64,000 bases of DNA, taken from contig NZ_CP126257.1 in assembly GCF_003234175.2 (NCBI RefSeq), forward strand, positions 2,604,001 through 2,668,000. The letters run 5' to 3'. The stretch comes from Curtobacterium sp. MCSS17_007 (GTDB taxonomy: Bacteria > Actinomycetota > Actinomycetes > Actinomycetales > Microbacteriaceae). Positions 25,514-34,504 of this stretch are shown here, one piece after another (the first letter of the stretch is position 1; each line of letters begins with the position of its first letter). Below the pieces are notes generated by a model. It was given only the letters and a program-made list of their open reading frames with translations, did no database searches and was not told where the DNA came from. Position numbers and translations under genes: made by a program.

Positions 25514-25923
25514 CGGGCGCGCTCCGGGTCCTCGGGCACCTCGACGGTGACCATCGTGGCCTTCACGGACGCGACCGCGACCGACCCGACCTCGAGCCCG
25601 AGGTCACGGACCGCCTCTGCCGTCATGAGGGACACCACACGGTTCGGTCCGGCCTGCAGCTCGACCTGTGCGACGACGCCCTCGACCACCAGCTCGGTGA
25701 CGATCCCGACGAAGCGGTTCCGCGCGGAGCTCCTGACCCCCGAGGGGTCCTCGAGCCCGGCATCCCGACCGCGGACGTACGCCGCCAGGTCGCGCCCCTC
25801 GACCACGGTCCGTCCGGCGGCGTCGGCGGACCGGGGCAGGGTGCCGGCATCCACCAGACGCCGGACGGTGTCGTCGCTGACGCCCAGGTACCGCGCGGCG
25901 TCTCGGATGCGGAGTGTCGTCAT
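25510..25923 (-). CDS. Molybdenum-binding regulator, helix-turn-helix plus Mop/TOBE domain
   Basis: 137 residues. The N-terminal ~55 residues are a MerR/excisionase-like helix-turn-helix (LRIRDAARYLGVSDDTVRRLVDAGTLP). The C-terminal ~68 residues form a Mop/TOBE domain (RNRFVGIVTELVVEGVVAQVELQAGPNRVVSLMTAEAV), which binds molybdate in ModE and molbindins. It heads the minus-strand run towards the ThiF-rhodanese gene and is likely the sensor that controls molybdate uptake or cofactor genes. A TAGGGT box (25934-25939) ends 10 nt before the ATG. Confidence 0.87.
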   Translation of the reverse strand: MTTLRIRDAARYLGVSDDTVRRLVDAGTLPRSADAAGRTVVEGRDLAAYVRGRDAGLEDPSGVRSSARNRFVGIVTELVVEGVVAQVELQAGPNRVVSLMTAEAVRDLGLEVGSVAVASVKATMVTVEVPEDPERAR

Positions 25924-26001
25924 GGTGTCCGTGACCCTACGGCATCGCGAACTCTCACGGACGGACCGGGTGGCACCGGGCACCCGTCCAGCCGTGGCCG
26001 C

Positions 26002-26007
26002 TACCGT
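26002..26007 (+). promoter_or_regulatory. -10 box of GT-C gene, leaderless
   Basis: TACCGT with a 7-nt spacer to GTG 26015. Confidence 0.55.
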
Positions 26008-26014
26008 CGCCACC

Positions 26015-27670
26015 GTGAACGCACCGCAGACCGGCACCATCCACGTCCCCGCCTCCGCCGGGGTCGCGCCGGTCCGTACCCGACTCCGGTCGGCATCGAC
26101 GGCGATCCGGGTCGCCGCCGTGCGTACCCCCGAACTCACCGTCGGCGCGCTCGGCGTGGTCAGCGGCGCCCTCTTCGCCTGGGTGCCGTCCGTCTGGTAC
26201 GACGAGGCCGCGACCGTCACGAGCGCGCAGCGGAGCTGGCCGCAGCTGTGGGCCGAACTCCACAACGTGGACGCGGTGCACGGGCTGTACTACGCGCTCA
26301 TCCACGTCTGGTTCTGGCTCGTCGGGTACACGCCGTTCACCCTGCGGTTCCCGAGCGCACTCGCGATCGGTGTCGCCGCCGGCCTCGTCGTCGCCCTCGG
26401 GCGGCGACTCGGCGGTCGACGCCTCGGCATCGCCGCCGGTCTCGTCTTCCTCGCGCTGCCGCGCGTGCAGTGGGCGGGGTCCGAGGGTCGCCCCTACGCC
26501 ACCATCACCGCCCTGGCCGTCGCCCTGACGCTCGTCGGCACCACCGCCGTACGCCGTACACGCTCCGGCACGGGGCGCCGCTGGTGGGTCGCGTACGGGG
26601 TGCTCGCACTCGTCTCGGTCGCGTTCAACGTCTACCTCTCCCTGGCCGTCGCCGCGCACGCCGTGACCCTCGCGTGGACGTTCCTCGTCCAGCGGCCGGT
26701 CACGCGCTCGGCGCTGTCCGATCGTGGGGCGGACGGGCGTTCCCCGCTCGTCACGCGTGCCGTGCTCGTCCGCTGGGCCGTCGCCGCCGTCGCGGCCGCC
26801 GTGGTCGTCTCACCGCTCGTGGTCGAGGTGGCGGCGCAGTCGAAGCAGGTCGCCTGGATCTCCGGCATCGGGGACCGCACCTTCTCCCAGGTCTTCGCCA
26901 CCGCCTGGTTCGGCGGCGTCGACGCGTACGCCGCGGTCGCCTGGACGCTCCTGGTCGTCGGCGTGGTCAGCGCCCTGGTCGCCGCGCACCGCCGGTCCGC
27001 CACGGTCCGCTCGCTCCTCCGCGCCCAGGCCGTGCGCGTCGCGCTCCCGCTGGCGGTGCTGCCGACGGGAGCGCTGCTCACCGCCACCGCCCTCGGCAAG
27101 CACCTCTACTCGCCGAAGTACGCGTCGCTGAGCCTGCCGTTCGTCGCGCTCCTCATCGCCCTCGCGATCACCCTGGTCCGGCCGCGCGCCGTGATCGCCG
27201 CCGTCCTCGCGCTGTTCCTCGTCATCAGCGTGCCGAGTGCCATCGACGTCAAGACCCCCAGGTCGAAGCAGGAGTCGACCTGGGCGAACGCCGCGTCGAT
27301 CATCGCCGCTGAGCGCGGGCAGAACGCCGGCGCGAACGAGGGCGTCGTCTTCGGCAGTGTCTACGGCCACCCGGGCACGACCGCCGAGATCATCCGCGTC
27401 TCCTACCCCTGGGCGTTCACGGGCCTCACCGACCTCGGTATGCGCAAGAACGGCGCCGAATCGGGCGTGCTGTGGAACCAGAACGGCGACCTGTCGACCA
27501 CCATCCCGGCACGCCTCGGCGACATCGACACCGTCTGGTTCGTCGGCGGGACCCCGAAGGCCCGGAACATCCAACCCGAGACCGCGTCGGTCCTGGCCGA
27601 GCGGGGCTTCCACGTGGAGCAGAAGTGGAAGACCGGTCGGGTCGTCATCACCGAGTACGTGCGCGACTGA
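26015..27670 (+). CDS. GT-C/GT39-like membrane mannosyltransferase
   Basis: 551 residues from GTG 26015; the long open frame before it is antisense to the ThiF and Mop genes and is not coding. About ten helices are visible. The first long loop carries WYDEAATV near 65, the Asp-Glu pair that is catalytic in PMT/ArnT-like GT-C enzymes. A soluble C-terminal domain of about 120 residues follows the last helix (WANAASIIAAERG...). The donor is probably a polyprenyl-phosphate sugar and the acceptor is unknown. Convergent with ispE. Confidence 0.85.
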   Translation: MNAPQTGTIHVPASAGVAPVRTRLRSASTAIRVAAVRTPELTVGALGVVSGALFAWVPSVWYDEAATVTSAQRSWPQLWAELHNVDAVHGLYYALIHVWFWLVGYTPFTLRFPSALAIGVAAGLVVALGRRLGGRRLGIAAGLVFLALPRVQWAGSEGRPYATITALAVALTLVGTTAVRRTRSGTGRRWWVAYGVLALVSVAFNVYLSLAVAAHAVTLAWTFLVQRPVTRSALSDRGADGRSPLVTRAVLVRWAVAAVAAAVVVSPLVVEVAAQSKQVAWISGIGDRTFSQVFATAWFGGVDAYAAVAWTLLVVGVVSALVAAHRRSATVRSLLRAQAVRVALPLAVLPTGALLTATALGKHLYSPKYASLSLPFVALLIALAITLVRPRAVIAAVLALFLVISVPSAIDVKTPRSKQESTWANAASIIAAERGQNAGANEGVVFGSVYGHPGTTAEIIRVSYPWAFTGLTDLGMRKNGAESGVLWNQNGDLSTTIPARLGDIDTVWFVGGTPKARNIQPETASVLAERGFHVEQKWKTGRVVITEYVRD

Positions 27671-27684
27671 CACCCGCCGTCCGA

Positions 27685-27711
27685 GGACGCATCCGTGCTG
27701 TGGAGGCGTCC
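27685..27711. terminator. Weak hairpin between converging genes
   Basis: GGACGC and GCGTCC arms with a 15-nt loop in the 79-bp gap between the GT-C gene and ispE. Short and without a T-run, so tentative. Confidence 0.3.
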
Positions 27712-27749
27712 GTACCGACAGCGCGCCGCTGCGCGGACTCGACTCGGCC

Positions 27750-28682
27750 TCAGTGCACCACCCGTGCCCCGTGCACCGGTCCGCTCGCCCGGAGCGCCAC
27801 GAGCCCGGCCGCGCTGAGCTCCACCTGGACCTCGAGCGCCGCGTCACGGTCGGCCACGAGGAACGCGACGGTCGGACCGCTGCCGGACACGATGCCCGCG
27901 AGCGCCCCCGCCTTCTCCCCGACCTCGAGCGTCGTCGCGAGTGCCGGCTGCAGCCGCATGGCCGGGGCCTGCAGGTCGTTGTGCAGGCAGTCGGCGAGCA
28001 GGTCCGGGTCACCGGCACGCAGCGCCTGCAGCACGTTCGTCTCGACCACCGGGGTCGTCGGAGCGGGACGGATGTCAGCGCGGTAGCGTTCCCGGTGCTC
28101 GTCGAGCGCACGGTAGACCGCCGGGGTCGAGAGGCCGTCGTCGCTCAACGCCAGGACCCAGTGGAACTCCCCCTTGGCCAGCGCCGGGCTGAGCTCGTCG
28201 CCCCGGCCGGTCCCGACGGCGGTGCCGCCCGCGAACGCGAACGGCACGTCCGCTCCGAGTCGGGCTGCGAGGCGCAGGAGTTCGTCGCGTCCCAGACCGG
28301 TCCCCCAGAGCGTGTCGCACGCGAGCAGCGTCGCGGCCGCGTCCGCGGATCCCCCGCCCATCCCACCGGCGACCGGGACCTGCTTGTCGATCGTGAGCCG
28401 GACGCCGCCACGGTGCCCAGCGGCCTCGGCCACCAGTCGTGCGGCACGGACGGCCAGGTTCGACTCGTCCGTCGGGACCGCGCTGGTGTCGATCGGCCCC
28501 GTGAACCGGACCGAGAAGTCGTCGGCCGCCTCGGCCGTCACGTCCTCGTAGAGCGAGACCGCCTGGTACGCGGTCGCGACGTCGTGGTACCCGTCGTCCT
28601 GCAGCGCGCCGACGGACAGGAACACGTTGATCTTGCCGGGGGCGCGCACCCGCACGCGGGTCGGAGCGGCCAGCGAGGTCAT
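27750..28682 (-). CDS. ispE: 4-diphosphocytidyl-2-C-methyl-D-erythritol kinase
   Basis: 310 residues of the GHMP kinase family. It phosphorylates CDP-methylerythritol in the MEP isoprenoid pathway. Signatures are [14 protein letters not shown] near 12-25, the ATP loop [17 protein letters not shown] near 102-118 and [12 protein letters not shown] near 265. The ATG is supported by TAGGTT ending 6 nt upstream. In many actinobacteria ispE directly follows rsmA; here rsmA lies 6.5 kb away with accessory genes in between. Confidence 0.97.
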   Translation of the reverse strand: MTSLAAPTRVRVRAPGKINVFLSVGALQDDGYHDVATAYQAVSLYEDVTAEAADDFSVRFTGPIDTSAVPTDESNLAVRAARLVAEAAGHRGGVRLTIDKQVPVAGGMGGGSADAAATLLACDTLWGTGLGRDELLRLAARLGADVPFAFAGGTAVGTGRGDELSPALAKGEFHWVLALSDDGLSTPAVYRALDEHRERYRADIRPAPTTPVVETNVLQALRAGDPDLLADCLHNDLQAPAMRLQPALATTLEVGEKAGALAGIVSGSGPTVAFLVADRDAALEVQVELSAAGLVALRASGPVHGARVVH

Positions 28683-28688
28683 GCGTCC

Positions 28689-28694
28689 AACCTA
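28689..28694 (-). promoter_or_regulatory. -10 box of ispE, leaderless
   Basis: TAGGTT on the minus strand, 6-nt spacer to ATG 28682. Confidence 0.6.
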
Positions 28695-28717
28695 TCCTCC
28701 CGGCGCCGGGCGGCGGT

Positions 28718-30025
28718 CTACGCCGAGGGCTCCGCCGCCGCGAACCCGCGTGCCAGGTCGGCGAGGATGTCGTCGACGTGCTCGAGCCCGATCGACAGCC
28801 GGATGAGCCCGTCACCGACGCCCGCGGCCGCACGCTGCTCCGGGGTCATCTGCACGTGGGTCGTCGACGCCGGGTGCACCACGAGCGACCGCACGTCGCC
28901 CAGGTTCGACACGTGGTCGAACAGCTCGAGTGCGGCCACGAACCGTCGGCCGGCCTCGACCCCACCGGCGAGGTCGAACGCCAGCACGGCCGACGGCCCC
29001 TTCGGGACGTAGCGCTGCTGCAGGTGGTGCCACGGTGACGAGGGCAGTCCCGAGTAGTGCACGTGCTCGACCTGGGCGTGGTCGTCCAGCCACGACGCCA
29101 CCGCGGACGCGTTCGACACGTGCCGGTCCATGCGGAGCGACAGGGTCTGGATGCCCTGGAGCACCAGGAAGGCGTTGAACGGTGCGATCGCCGGACCGAG
29201 GTCCGCGGAGAGCTTCGACCGGGTGCGCTGGATGAACGCGCGCCGTCCGAACTTCTCGGCGAAGGCCGTCCCGGCGAACCCGGACTGCTCGACCGTCGTG
29301 AGCTGCGGGTACTTCTCCGCCTGCGCTGCCCAGTCGAAGTTCCCGCTGTCGACGATGATCCCGGCGACGGCGCTGCCGTGCCCGGCGAGGTACTTCGTCG
29401 CCGAGTGCACGACGATGTCGGCACCGTGCTCGATCGGTCGGACGAGGTACGGCGTCGCGATGGTGTTGTCGACGATGAGCGGCACACCGGCCTCGTGGGC
29501 GACACCGGCGACCCCGGCGAAGTCGAGCACGTCACCGCGCGGGTTCGGGATGCTCTCGCCGAAGAACGCCCGCGTCTCCGGACGCACCGCGGCACGCCAC
29601 TCGTCGAGGTCCGTCGGGTCCTGCACGAACGTGAACGAGATCCCGAGGTCGCTCAGGGTCGAGTGGAAGAGCGTGTAGGTCGCGCCGTAGAGCGACGCGC
29701 TGGACACGACGTGCGCACCGGCACGAGCCACACCGAGCACGGCCAGCGAGGTCGCGGCCTGGCCCGACGCGAGCGCCAGCGCTCCGACCCCGCCCTCGAG
29801 GTCAGCGACGCGTCGCTCCAGGGCGGCTGCCGACGGGTTGTTGACCCGCGTGTACGTGTGCCCGGGGGCGTCGAGCATGAACCGTGCCGCGGCGTCCTCG
29901 CCCGACGGGTAGACGAAGGCCGCACTCTGCGCGATCGGGGGCACGTTCGCCCCGAAGCCCGGGTCTGCCCTGAAGCCCGCCCTGATCTGCCGCGTCTCGA
30001 ACGCCCAGTCGTCCTCGGCCGCCAT
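28718..30025 (-). CDS. O-acetylhomoserine sulfhydrylase (PLP)
   Basis: 435 residues, typical for O-acetylhomoserine aminocarboxypropyltransferase/cysteine synthase of the Cys/Met metabolism PLP family. Signatures are FETRQIRAG at the N-terminus, YTRVNNPSAAALERRVADLEGG near 55-80, VDNTIATPYL near 180 and the PLP lysine in VHSATKYLAGHG near 205. It makes homocysteine from O-acetylhomoserine and sulfide. The ATG overlaps the stop of the LLM monooxygenase gene (TGATG), so the two are coupled; sulfide or sulfite released by the monooxygenase could feed this enzyme (inference). Confidence 0.94.
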   Translation of the reverse strand: MAAEDDWAFETRQIRAGFRADPGFGANVPPIAQSAAFVYPSGEDAAARFMLDAPGHTYTRVNNPSAAALERRVADLEGGVGALALASGQAATSLAVLGVARAGAHVVSSASLYGATYTLFHSTLSDLGISFTFVQDPTDLDEWRAAVRPETRAFFGESIPNPRGDVLDFAGVAGVAHEAGVPLIVDNTIATPYLVRPIEHGADIVVHSATKYLAGHGSAVAGIIVDSGNFDWAAQAEKYPQLTTVEQSGFAGTAFAEKFGRRAFIQRTRSKLSADLGPAIAPFNAFLVLQGIQTLSLRMDRHVSNASAVASWLDDHAQVEHVHYSGLPSSPWHHLQQRYVPKGPSAVLAFDLAGGVEAGRRFVAALELFDHVSNLGDVRSLVVHPASTTHVQMTPEQRAAAGVGDGLIRLSIGLEHVDDILADLARGFAAAEPSA

Positions 30026-31071
30026 CAGGCGACCGGCTCGGCGGGGACGGACGAGCGCACCAGCGGGATGACCTGCTCGCCGAAGCGCTCCATCTCCTCG
30101 GCCTGCGGGGAGAACTGCAGCAGGAGCGTGTCGACGCCGGCGTCCTCGAACTCGCGGATCCGGTCGGCGACCTGCTGTGGCGTGCCGACGAAGCCGGGGC
30201 GCAGGCCGCGGTTCGACACCGAGTAGTCCTCGAGCGACGGGACGTGCTCGAGCTGCGACTTGGAGATGAAGTCCTGGTACGACTCGTAGGCCTTCCCGTG
30301 ACGGACGTCGGTGATGCGGGCCAGCTCGGCCTGCGCCTCCTCCTCGGTCTCGCGGACGATCACGTACGCGGCCATGCCGAACGCCTCGAACGGCGCAGCG
30401 CCGGCGTCCTCGCGGCGGCGCCGCATCTCGGCGATCTTCGTCCGGAGCTCGTCGACGGTGCCGCCGTGCGTCAGGTACGCGTCGGCGAAGCGCGTGATCG
30501 AGCTCTTGCCCGCCTCGCTCTCGCCGCCGGCGTAGATGCGCGGGGTGACGCGCGGCTTCGGCTCGAGGTGCGTGTTCTGCACGTCGTAGTACTCGCCCGA
30601 GAAGGAGAACGGCGTCTCGGCCCACAGGCCCTTGAGGATCGCGACGAACTCCTCGGTCCGTGCGTACCGGTCGTCGTGCTCGGAGAAGATGCCGCCGTAC
30701 TGGCGGGCCTCCTCGGCCCACCAGGCGCTCACCACGTTGAAGGTGAAGCGACCACAGGAGATCTCGTCGATGGTCGCCGCCTGCTTGGCCGTCACGGCCG
30801 GCAGGTGGTAGCCCGGACGCATCGCGGCCATGATCTCGAGCCGCTCGGTCGTCGCCGCCAACGCGGCCGCGAGCGCCCACGCCTCGAGGCTCGGCGCCGC
30901 CGTGCCCTTGATGTCGTTGAGGTTGAGCTCCGGGACGAGCGTCAGGTCGAAGCCGATCCGCTCGGCGCGCTGCGCGAGCCGCTTCACGTAGTCGAAGGTG
31001 ACGGGCATGTCCTCGTCCTCGACGTTGCGCAGCCAGCCGCCGAAGAGCGGGGTCCAGTATCCGAATCGCAC
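30025..31071 (-). CDS. LLM-class flavin-dependent monooxygenase, SsuD-like
   Basis: 348 residues of the luciferase-like TIM-barrel family. The N-terminus VRFGYWTPLFGGWLRN, FDLTLVPELN near 45, GRFTFNVVSAWWAEEARQYG near 110-130 and YAGGESEAGKS near 190 match alkanesulfonate/dimethylsulfone-type monooxygenases using FMNH2. The GTG at 31071 has GAGGAA seven bases upstream. It lies between the ATP-grasp gene and the sulfhydrylase, all on one strand. Cleavage of a C-S bond to supply sulfur is the likeliest role, but an oxidation of an ATP-grasp product is also possible. Confidence 0.9.
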   Translation of the reverse strand: MRFGYWTPLFGGWLRNVEDEDMPVTFDYVKRLAQRAERIGFDLTLVPELNLNDIKGTAAPSLEAWALAAALAATTERLEIMAAMRPGYHLPAVTAKQAATIDEISCGRFTFNVVSAWWAEEARQYGGIFSEHDDRYARTEEFVAILKGLWAETPFSFSGEYYDVQNTHLEPKPRVTPRIYAGGESEAGKSSITRFADAYLTHGGTVDELRTKIAEMRRRREDAGAAPFEAFGMAAYVIVRETEEEAQAELARITDVRHGKAYESYQDFISKSQLEHVPSLEDYSVSNRGLRPGFVGTPQQVADRIREFEDAGVDTLLLQFSPQAEEMERFGEQVIPLVRSSVPAEPVA

Positions 31072-31097
31072 GTGTGGTTCCTCAGGTGGGTCGTGAC

Positions 31098-31139
31098 GGC
31101 CGGGAGGCGCGGGGCGGGCCCGCACCGTGCCTCCCGGCC
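31098..31139. repeat. Palindromic element copy 5
   Basis: GGCCGGGAGGC arms with partly mismatched inner bases, between the ATP-grasp gene and the monooxygenase gene, both on the minus strand. It would attenuate or end the first transcript before the second gene. Confidence 0.7.
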
Positions 31140-31155
31140 GGTGGGTGGTGTCGTC

Positions 31156-32169
31156 TCAGACGGTGGTCGCCGACGCGGCGTAGGCCTGCTCGAGGAGCGC
31201 GCCGGTGAAGCGCGCGATCGCGCGCGGACCGGAGACCGGCGCGACCGCCTCGACGGCGGGGTTGTAGTTCGTGTTCGTGTTCACGTCGTAGACGACCGTG
31301 CGGCCGTCCGTGGTCTCCATGAACTCGACGCCCGCGACCTGGATGCGCTGCTCGGCGAGGAACGTCCGGAGCTGCTGCACGAGCGGGTGACCGGCCGTCA
31401 CCTCGTCGCGGATGCTGAAGGCGGCCGGGGCGCCGGACGCCTCGGTACCCGGAACCTCGCACACGGCTCCCGCGATGACCTGCGGGACCTCGCACGCGTC
31501 GGCCGGGCAGAGCTCGAAGCTGCCGGCGCTCGTGTCGACCCGGACGGCGTAGACGAACTCGCCACCGACGAACTCGGCGCGGGTGATGAACGGCTCGCGC
31601 GCGGTCAGGAGCTCCTGGAGCAGCGTGATGCCGTCGACGGGAGCCTCGAACTCGGGGCCGTCGACGTACGCGTCGAACTCGGCGAGGGTGTCGAAGCGGC
31701 GGACGCCGAGGCCCTTGCCGCCCTGGTTGTGCTTCGTGATGAAGGGCACGTCCGCGCCGCCGGTGAACGTGCGGGCGGCGTCCTTCAGGGCGGACGAGCC
31801 GAACACCGCGGTCGTGCGGGGCACGTCGAACCCGGCGTCGCGGAGCAGGCCGTGCTGGGCGACCTTCGACACCTCGAGCTCCAGCACGTGGCTGCCGTTC
31901 ACGACCGTCGCACCGGCGCGCTCGAGCCAGCCGAGCAGCGCGCGGGCGTACTCCTTGCTGTGCTCGTTCCCGCGGGTGTGGGAGCTGGCCGACATGCGGG
32001 ACCAGTAGACGCCCGGGGCCGGCTCGGCGGTCAGGTCGATGCTGCAGAGGGCACCGCCGTCGGTGAGCAGGAGTTCCTCGACCGGGACGCCCTCCGCCTC
32101 GAAGGCAGCGGCGAACGGCGGGAACCACTCGGGGTTCTCGTGGATGACGTACACGCGCGGAGTTGTCAC
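31156..32169 (-). CDS. ATP-grasp ligase, RimK-like
   Basis: 337 residues. The N-terminal part (VYVIHENPEWFPPFAAAFEAEGVP) forms the pre-ATP-grasp domain. ATP-binding features are FITKHNQGGKGLGVRRF near 145-161, an acidic pair in VDGITLLQELL, and the metal-binding end VEFMETTDGRTVVYDVNTNTNYN near 290-312. RimK-type enzymes join an amino acid or amine to a carboxylate using ATP. The GTG start is supported by TAGGGT ending 6 nt upstream. Its partners may be the downstream monooxygenase and sulfhydrylase. Substrate unknown; the amino-terminal MSASSHTRGNEHS segment may contact it. Confidence 0.85.
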   Translation of the reverse strand: MTTPRVYVIHENPEWFPPFAAAFEAEGVPVEELLLTDGGALCSIDLTAEPAPGVYWSRMSASSHTRGNEHSKEYARALLGWLERAGATVVNGSHVLELEVSKVAQHGLLRDAGFDVPRTTAVFGSSALKDAARTFTGGADVPFITKHNQGGKGLGVRRFDTLAEFDAYVDGPEFEAPVDGITLLQELLTAREPFITRAEFVGGEFVYAVRVDTSAGSFELCPADACEVPQVIAGAVCEVPGTEASGAPAAFSIRDEVTAGHPLVQQLRTFLAEQRIQVAGVEFMETTDGRTVVYDVNTNTNYNPAVEAVAPVSGPRAIARFTGALLEQAYAASATTV

Positions 32170-32175
32170 CGGGCC

Positions 32176-32181
32176 ACCCTA
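32176..32181 (-). promoter_or_regulatory. -10 box of ATP-grasp gene, leaderless
   Basis: TAGGGT on the minus strand, 6-nt spacer to GTG 32169. Confidence 0.55.
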
Positions 32182-32262
32182 GGCACGGCGAGCCTGGGGG
32201 TGCCAGGTGTGTGACGTGGGATTGCGACGTGCGTCCGCGCCGGGTGTGCGAGGGTGGAACGC

Positions 32263-32763
32263 ATGTCCCACCCCGCGTACGAGGAGACCGTCCGTTCCGG
32301 CCGCGTGATGACCGTCATCGGTTGGGCCGTGATCGCGACCGCCGTCGGGATCGCGACGCTCGTGCTCGCGGTGCCGGCAGGGTGGCAGGACCAGCCGCCG
32401 ACGGCGTCGGACGTGGGCGTCCTGGTGGTCACGCTCGCCGTCACGGTCGCGCTCGGCATCGGCTCGGTGCTGATGCGGATGACGGTTCGGGTCGACGAGG
32501 TCCTCGAGGTCCGGGTCCGGCCGTGGTGGTACCGGCGGCGCGTCGCCCCCGAGCAGATCACCTCCGCCGAGGTCGTGCACATGACGGGCGGCAACTCCGG
32601 CGGGCTCGGCATCCGACTCGTCCCCGGCGGCACGGCGGTGTTGCTCGACGGCGGACCCGGCGTCCAGGTCACGATCCGCGGCGCACGGTCGCTGCGGTTC
32701 CGGTGCAACGACCCGGAGGCCGTCGTCGCGGCGCTGCGGGCCCGGGGCGCTGCAGCCGACTGA
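32263..32763 (+). CDS. Two-helix membrane protein with PH-like C-terminus
   Basis: 166 residues from ATG 32263 (GTG 32254 is possible). Two hydrophobic helices (about 20-40 and 52-72) are followed by a beta-rich cytoplasmic part of ~95 residues (VRVRPWWYRRRVAPEQITSAEVVHMTGG), resembling bacterial PH-domain membrane proteins of the DUF304 kind. No catalytic residues are seen. It diverges from the ATP-grasp gene and converges on an XRE regulator. Role unknown. Confidence 0.75.
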   Translation: MSHPAYEETVRSGRVMTVIGWAVIATAVGIATLVLAVPAGWQDQPPTASDVGVLVVTLAVTVALGIGSVLMRMTVRVDEVLEVRVRPWWYRRRVAPEQITSAEVVHMTGGNSGGLGIRLVPGGTAVLLDGGPGVQVTIRGARSLRFRCNDPEAVVAALRARGAAAD

Positions 32764-32804
32764 CGGTCGATGGTCCTGGTCGGGGTCCGCCGGCCGACCG
32801 AGGA

Positions 32805-33662
32805 TCAGCGCGCGACGCTGTCCGCGCCGAACTGCTGCGTGCCGACGACGCCGAGGAGCTCGAGCTTCTGCGCGTCCTCGCTCCCGGGCGGCGCGGTGAA
32901 GAGCAGGAGCGCCTGCGCCTGGTCGTCCGTGTGCAGCACCTGGCAGTCGACGGTGATCCGTCCGAGCTCGGGCTGCACGATGGTCTTGTTGTCCGACCAC
33001 CGGGTCGCTACCTCGTGCCGTTCCCAGAGCTCGCGGAAGGCCGGGCTGCGGCGCTGCAACTCCGCGACGAGCTCCGTCGCCCGCCGGTCGGTCGGTCCCG
33101 CGAGCCCGACGGCAGCACGGAGCGACGCGACCACCACCCGGCCGAGGCGGTCGTGCTGCTCGGGCGCGTACTTCGCCTGCTCGGTCCCCGTGACGAACCA
33201 GCGCCACGCCTGGTACCGCTCGTTGCCCGGCAGGTCGACGGATCCGCCGAGCAGCGCCCGTGCGAGCCGGTTCTCGACGAGGGTCTCCCCCAGGTGGCTC
33301 ACCACGATCGCCGGGGTGTCCTCGAGCCGGTCGAGCACGCGCAGGATCGCCGGGTCCACGTGGTCCGCTCGGTGCATCCGGACCGGCGCCGTGTGCCCGG
33401 CGAGGTGGAACAGGTGGTCGCGCTCGTCGAGGCTGCACCGGAGCGCCCGGGCGATCGCCGCCACCATCTGCTCGGACGGTTGCGGGCCGCGCTGCTGCTC
33501 GAGCCGCGTGTAGTAGTCGACGCTCATCCCGGCGAGCGCGGCGACCTCCTCACGGCGGAGACCGGGCGTCCGTCGGCGCGAACCGCTGCCGAGCCCGACG
33601 TCCTCGGGGCGCAGCAGCTCGCGGCGGCGGCGCAGGAAGTCGGCGAGCGCGGGTCGGTCCAT
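32805..33662 (-). CDS. XRE regulator with MmyB-like ligand domain
   Basis: 285 residues. The XRE helix-turn-helix spans about 5-75 (RTPGLRREEVAALAGMSVDYYTRLEQQRGPQPSEQMVAAIARAL), a pattern typical of actinobacterial MmyB-like regulators. The C-terminal ~180 residues form the PAS-like ligand domain (MmyB_LBD), with WRWFVTGTEQAKYAPEQHDRLGRVVVASLRA. It diverges from the SDR gene with a 101-bp gap and likely controls it. Known relatives bind fatty-acid-like ligands. Confidence 0.9.
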   Translation of the reverse strand: MDRPALADFLRRRRELLRPEDVGLGSGSRRRTPGLRREEVAALAGMSVDYYTRLEQQRGPQPSEQMVAAIARALRCSLDERDHLFHLAGHTAPVRMHRADHVDPAILRVLDRLEDTPAIVVSHLGETLVENRLARALLGGSVDLPGNERYQAWRWFVTGTEQAKYAPEQHDRLGRVVVASLRAAVGLAGPTDRRATELVAELQRRSPAFRELWERHEVATRWSDNKTIVQPELGRITVDCQVLHTDDQAQALLLFTAPPGSEDAQKLELLGVVGTQQFGADSVAR

Positions 33663-33763
33663 GTCCCCATCGTGCCGTCTCGGCAGCGGCGGAACCAGGG
33701 ACCGGCGGTCCCCCGATGCCCGCGCCCTGGAGCCGTCCCGTCCGCAGGGGCATCGTGGTCGAC

Positions 33764-34504
33764 ATGGACACCACGAACAGCACCGTCTTCATCTCCGGCG
33801 CGACCTCGGGCCTCGGGCTCGCCCTCGCACAGCGGCTGCAGGACGCCGGCAGCACCGTCGTCATCGGCGGCCGCCGTCAGGACCGCCTGGACGCCCTCGC
33901 CGCCGAGCACGGCTTCGGCACCGTGGCGATCGACGTCGCCGACGGCGCTTCGATCGCCAGCGCCGCCGCGGACGTCATCGCTCGCTGGCCGGAGCTCGAC
34001 ACCGTCGTCACCATGTCGGGCATCATGCGGAACGAGGACCTCCGCGACCCGGGGCACATCGACGACGCACTCGAGACCGTCCAGACGAACCTGGTCGGCA
34101 CGATCCGCCTGATCGACGCCTTCCTGCCCCACCTGCTCTCCCGACCGGCAGCGACGCTCATCACCGTGTCGTCCGGTCTGGCCTTCGTCCCGCTCACGGC
34201 GACCCCGACCTACAACGCCACGAAGGCCGCCGTGCACTCCTACACGCAGGCACTCCGGCAGCAGCTCGTCGGCAGCCCGGTCGACGTGCTCGAGCTCGCT
34301 CCGCCGGCGGTGCAGACGGACCTGATGGGAGGAGCCGACTTCGGCGGCATGCCGCTCGACGAGTTCACCGACGAGGTGATGGGTCTGCTCGCGTCCGGCG
34401 CCGCCCCGGAGATCCTCGTGCAGAACGTGCAGCCGCTGCGCTGGGCAGAGCGCGACGGCACGCACCAGCAGATCCTCGAGGCGATGGCCGGCCGCGGACA
34501 CTAG
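33764..34504 (+). CDS. Short-chain dehydrogenase/reductase, DltE-like
   Basis: 246 residues. The NAD(P) motif is FISGATSGLGLALA near 9-22, the catalytic Ser lies in ITVSSG and the YxxxK pair is TYNATKAAV near 150. The overall pattern matches DltE-type SDRs. ATG 33764 was chosen; GTG 33755 is possible. It diverges from the XRE regulator, its probable controller. Its TAG stop overlaps the stop codon of the converging DUF4287-like gene. Confidence 0.92.
   Translation: MDTTNSTVFISGATSGLGLALAQRLQDAGSTVVIGGRRQDRLDALAAEHGFGTVAIDVADGASIASAAADVIARWPELDTVVTMSGIMRNEDLRDPGHIDDALETVQTNLVGTIRLIDAFLPHLLSRPAATLITVSSGLAFVPLTATPTYNATKAAVHSYTQALRQQLVGSPVDVLELAPPAVQTDLMGGADFGGMPLDEFTDEVMGLLASGAAPEILVQNVQPLRWAERDGTHQQILEAMAGRGH

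Noticed and set aside
24443..26014. Long open frame running into the GT-C gene from upstream
   Set aside because: It is antisense to the ThiF-rhodanese and Mop-like genes and has no family features; the GT-C protein starts at GTG 26015 next to a -10 box.
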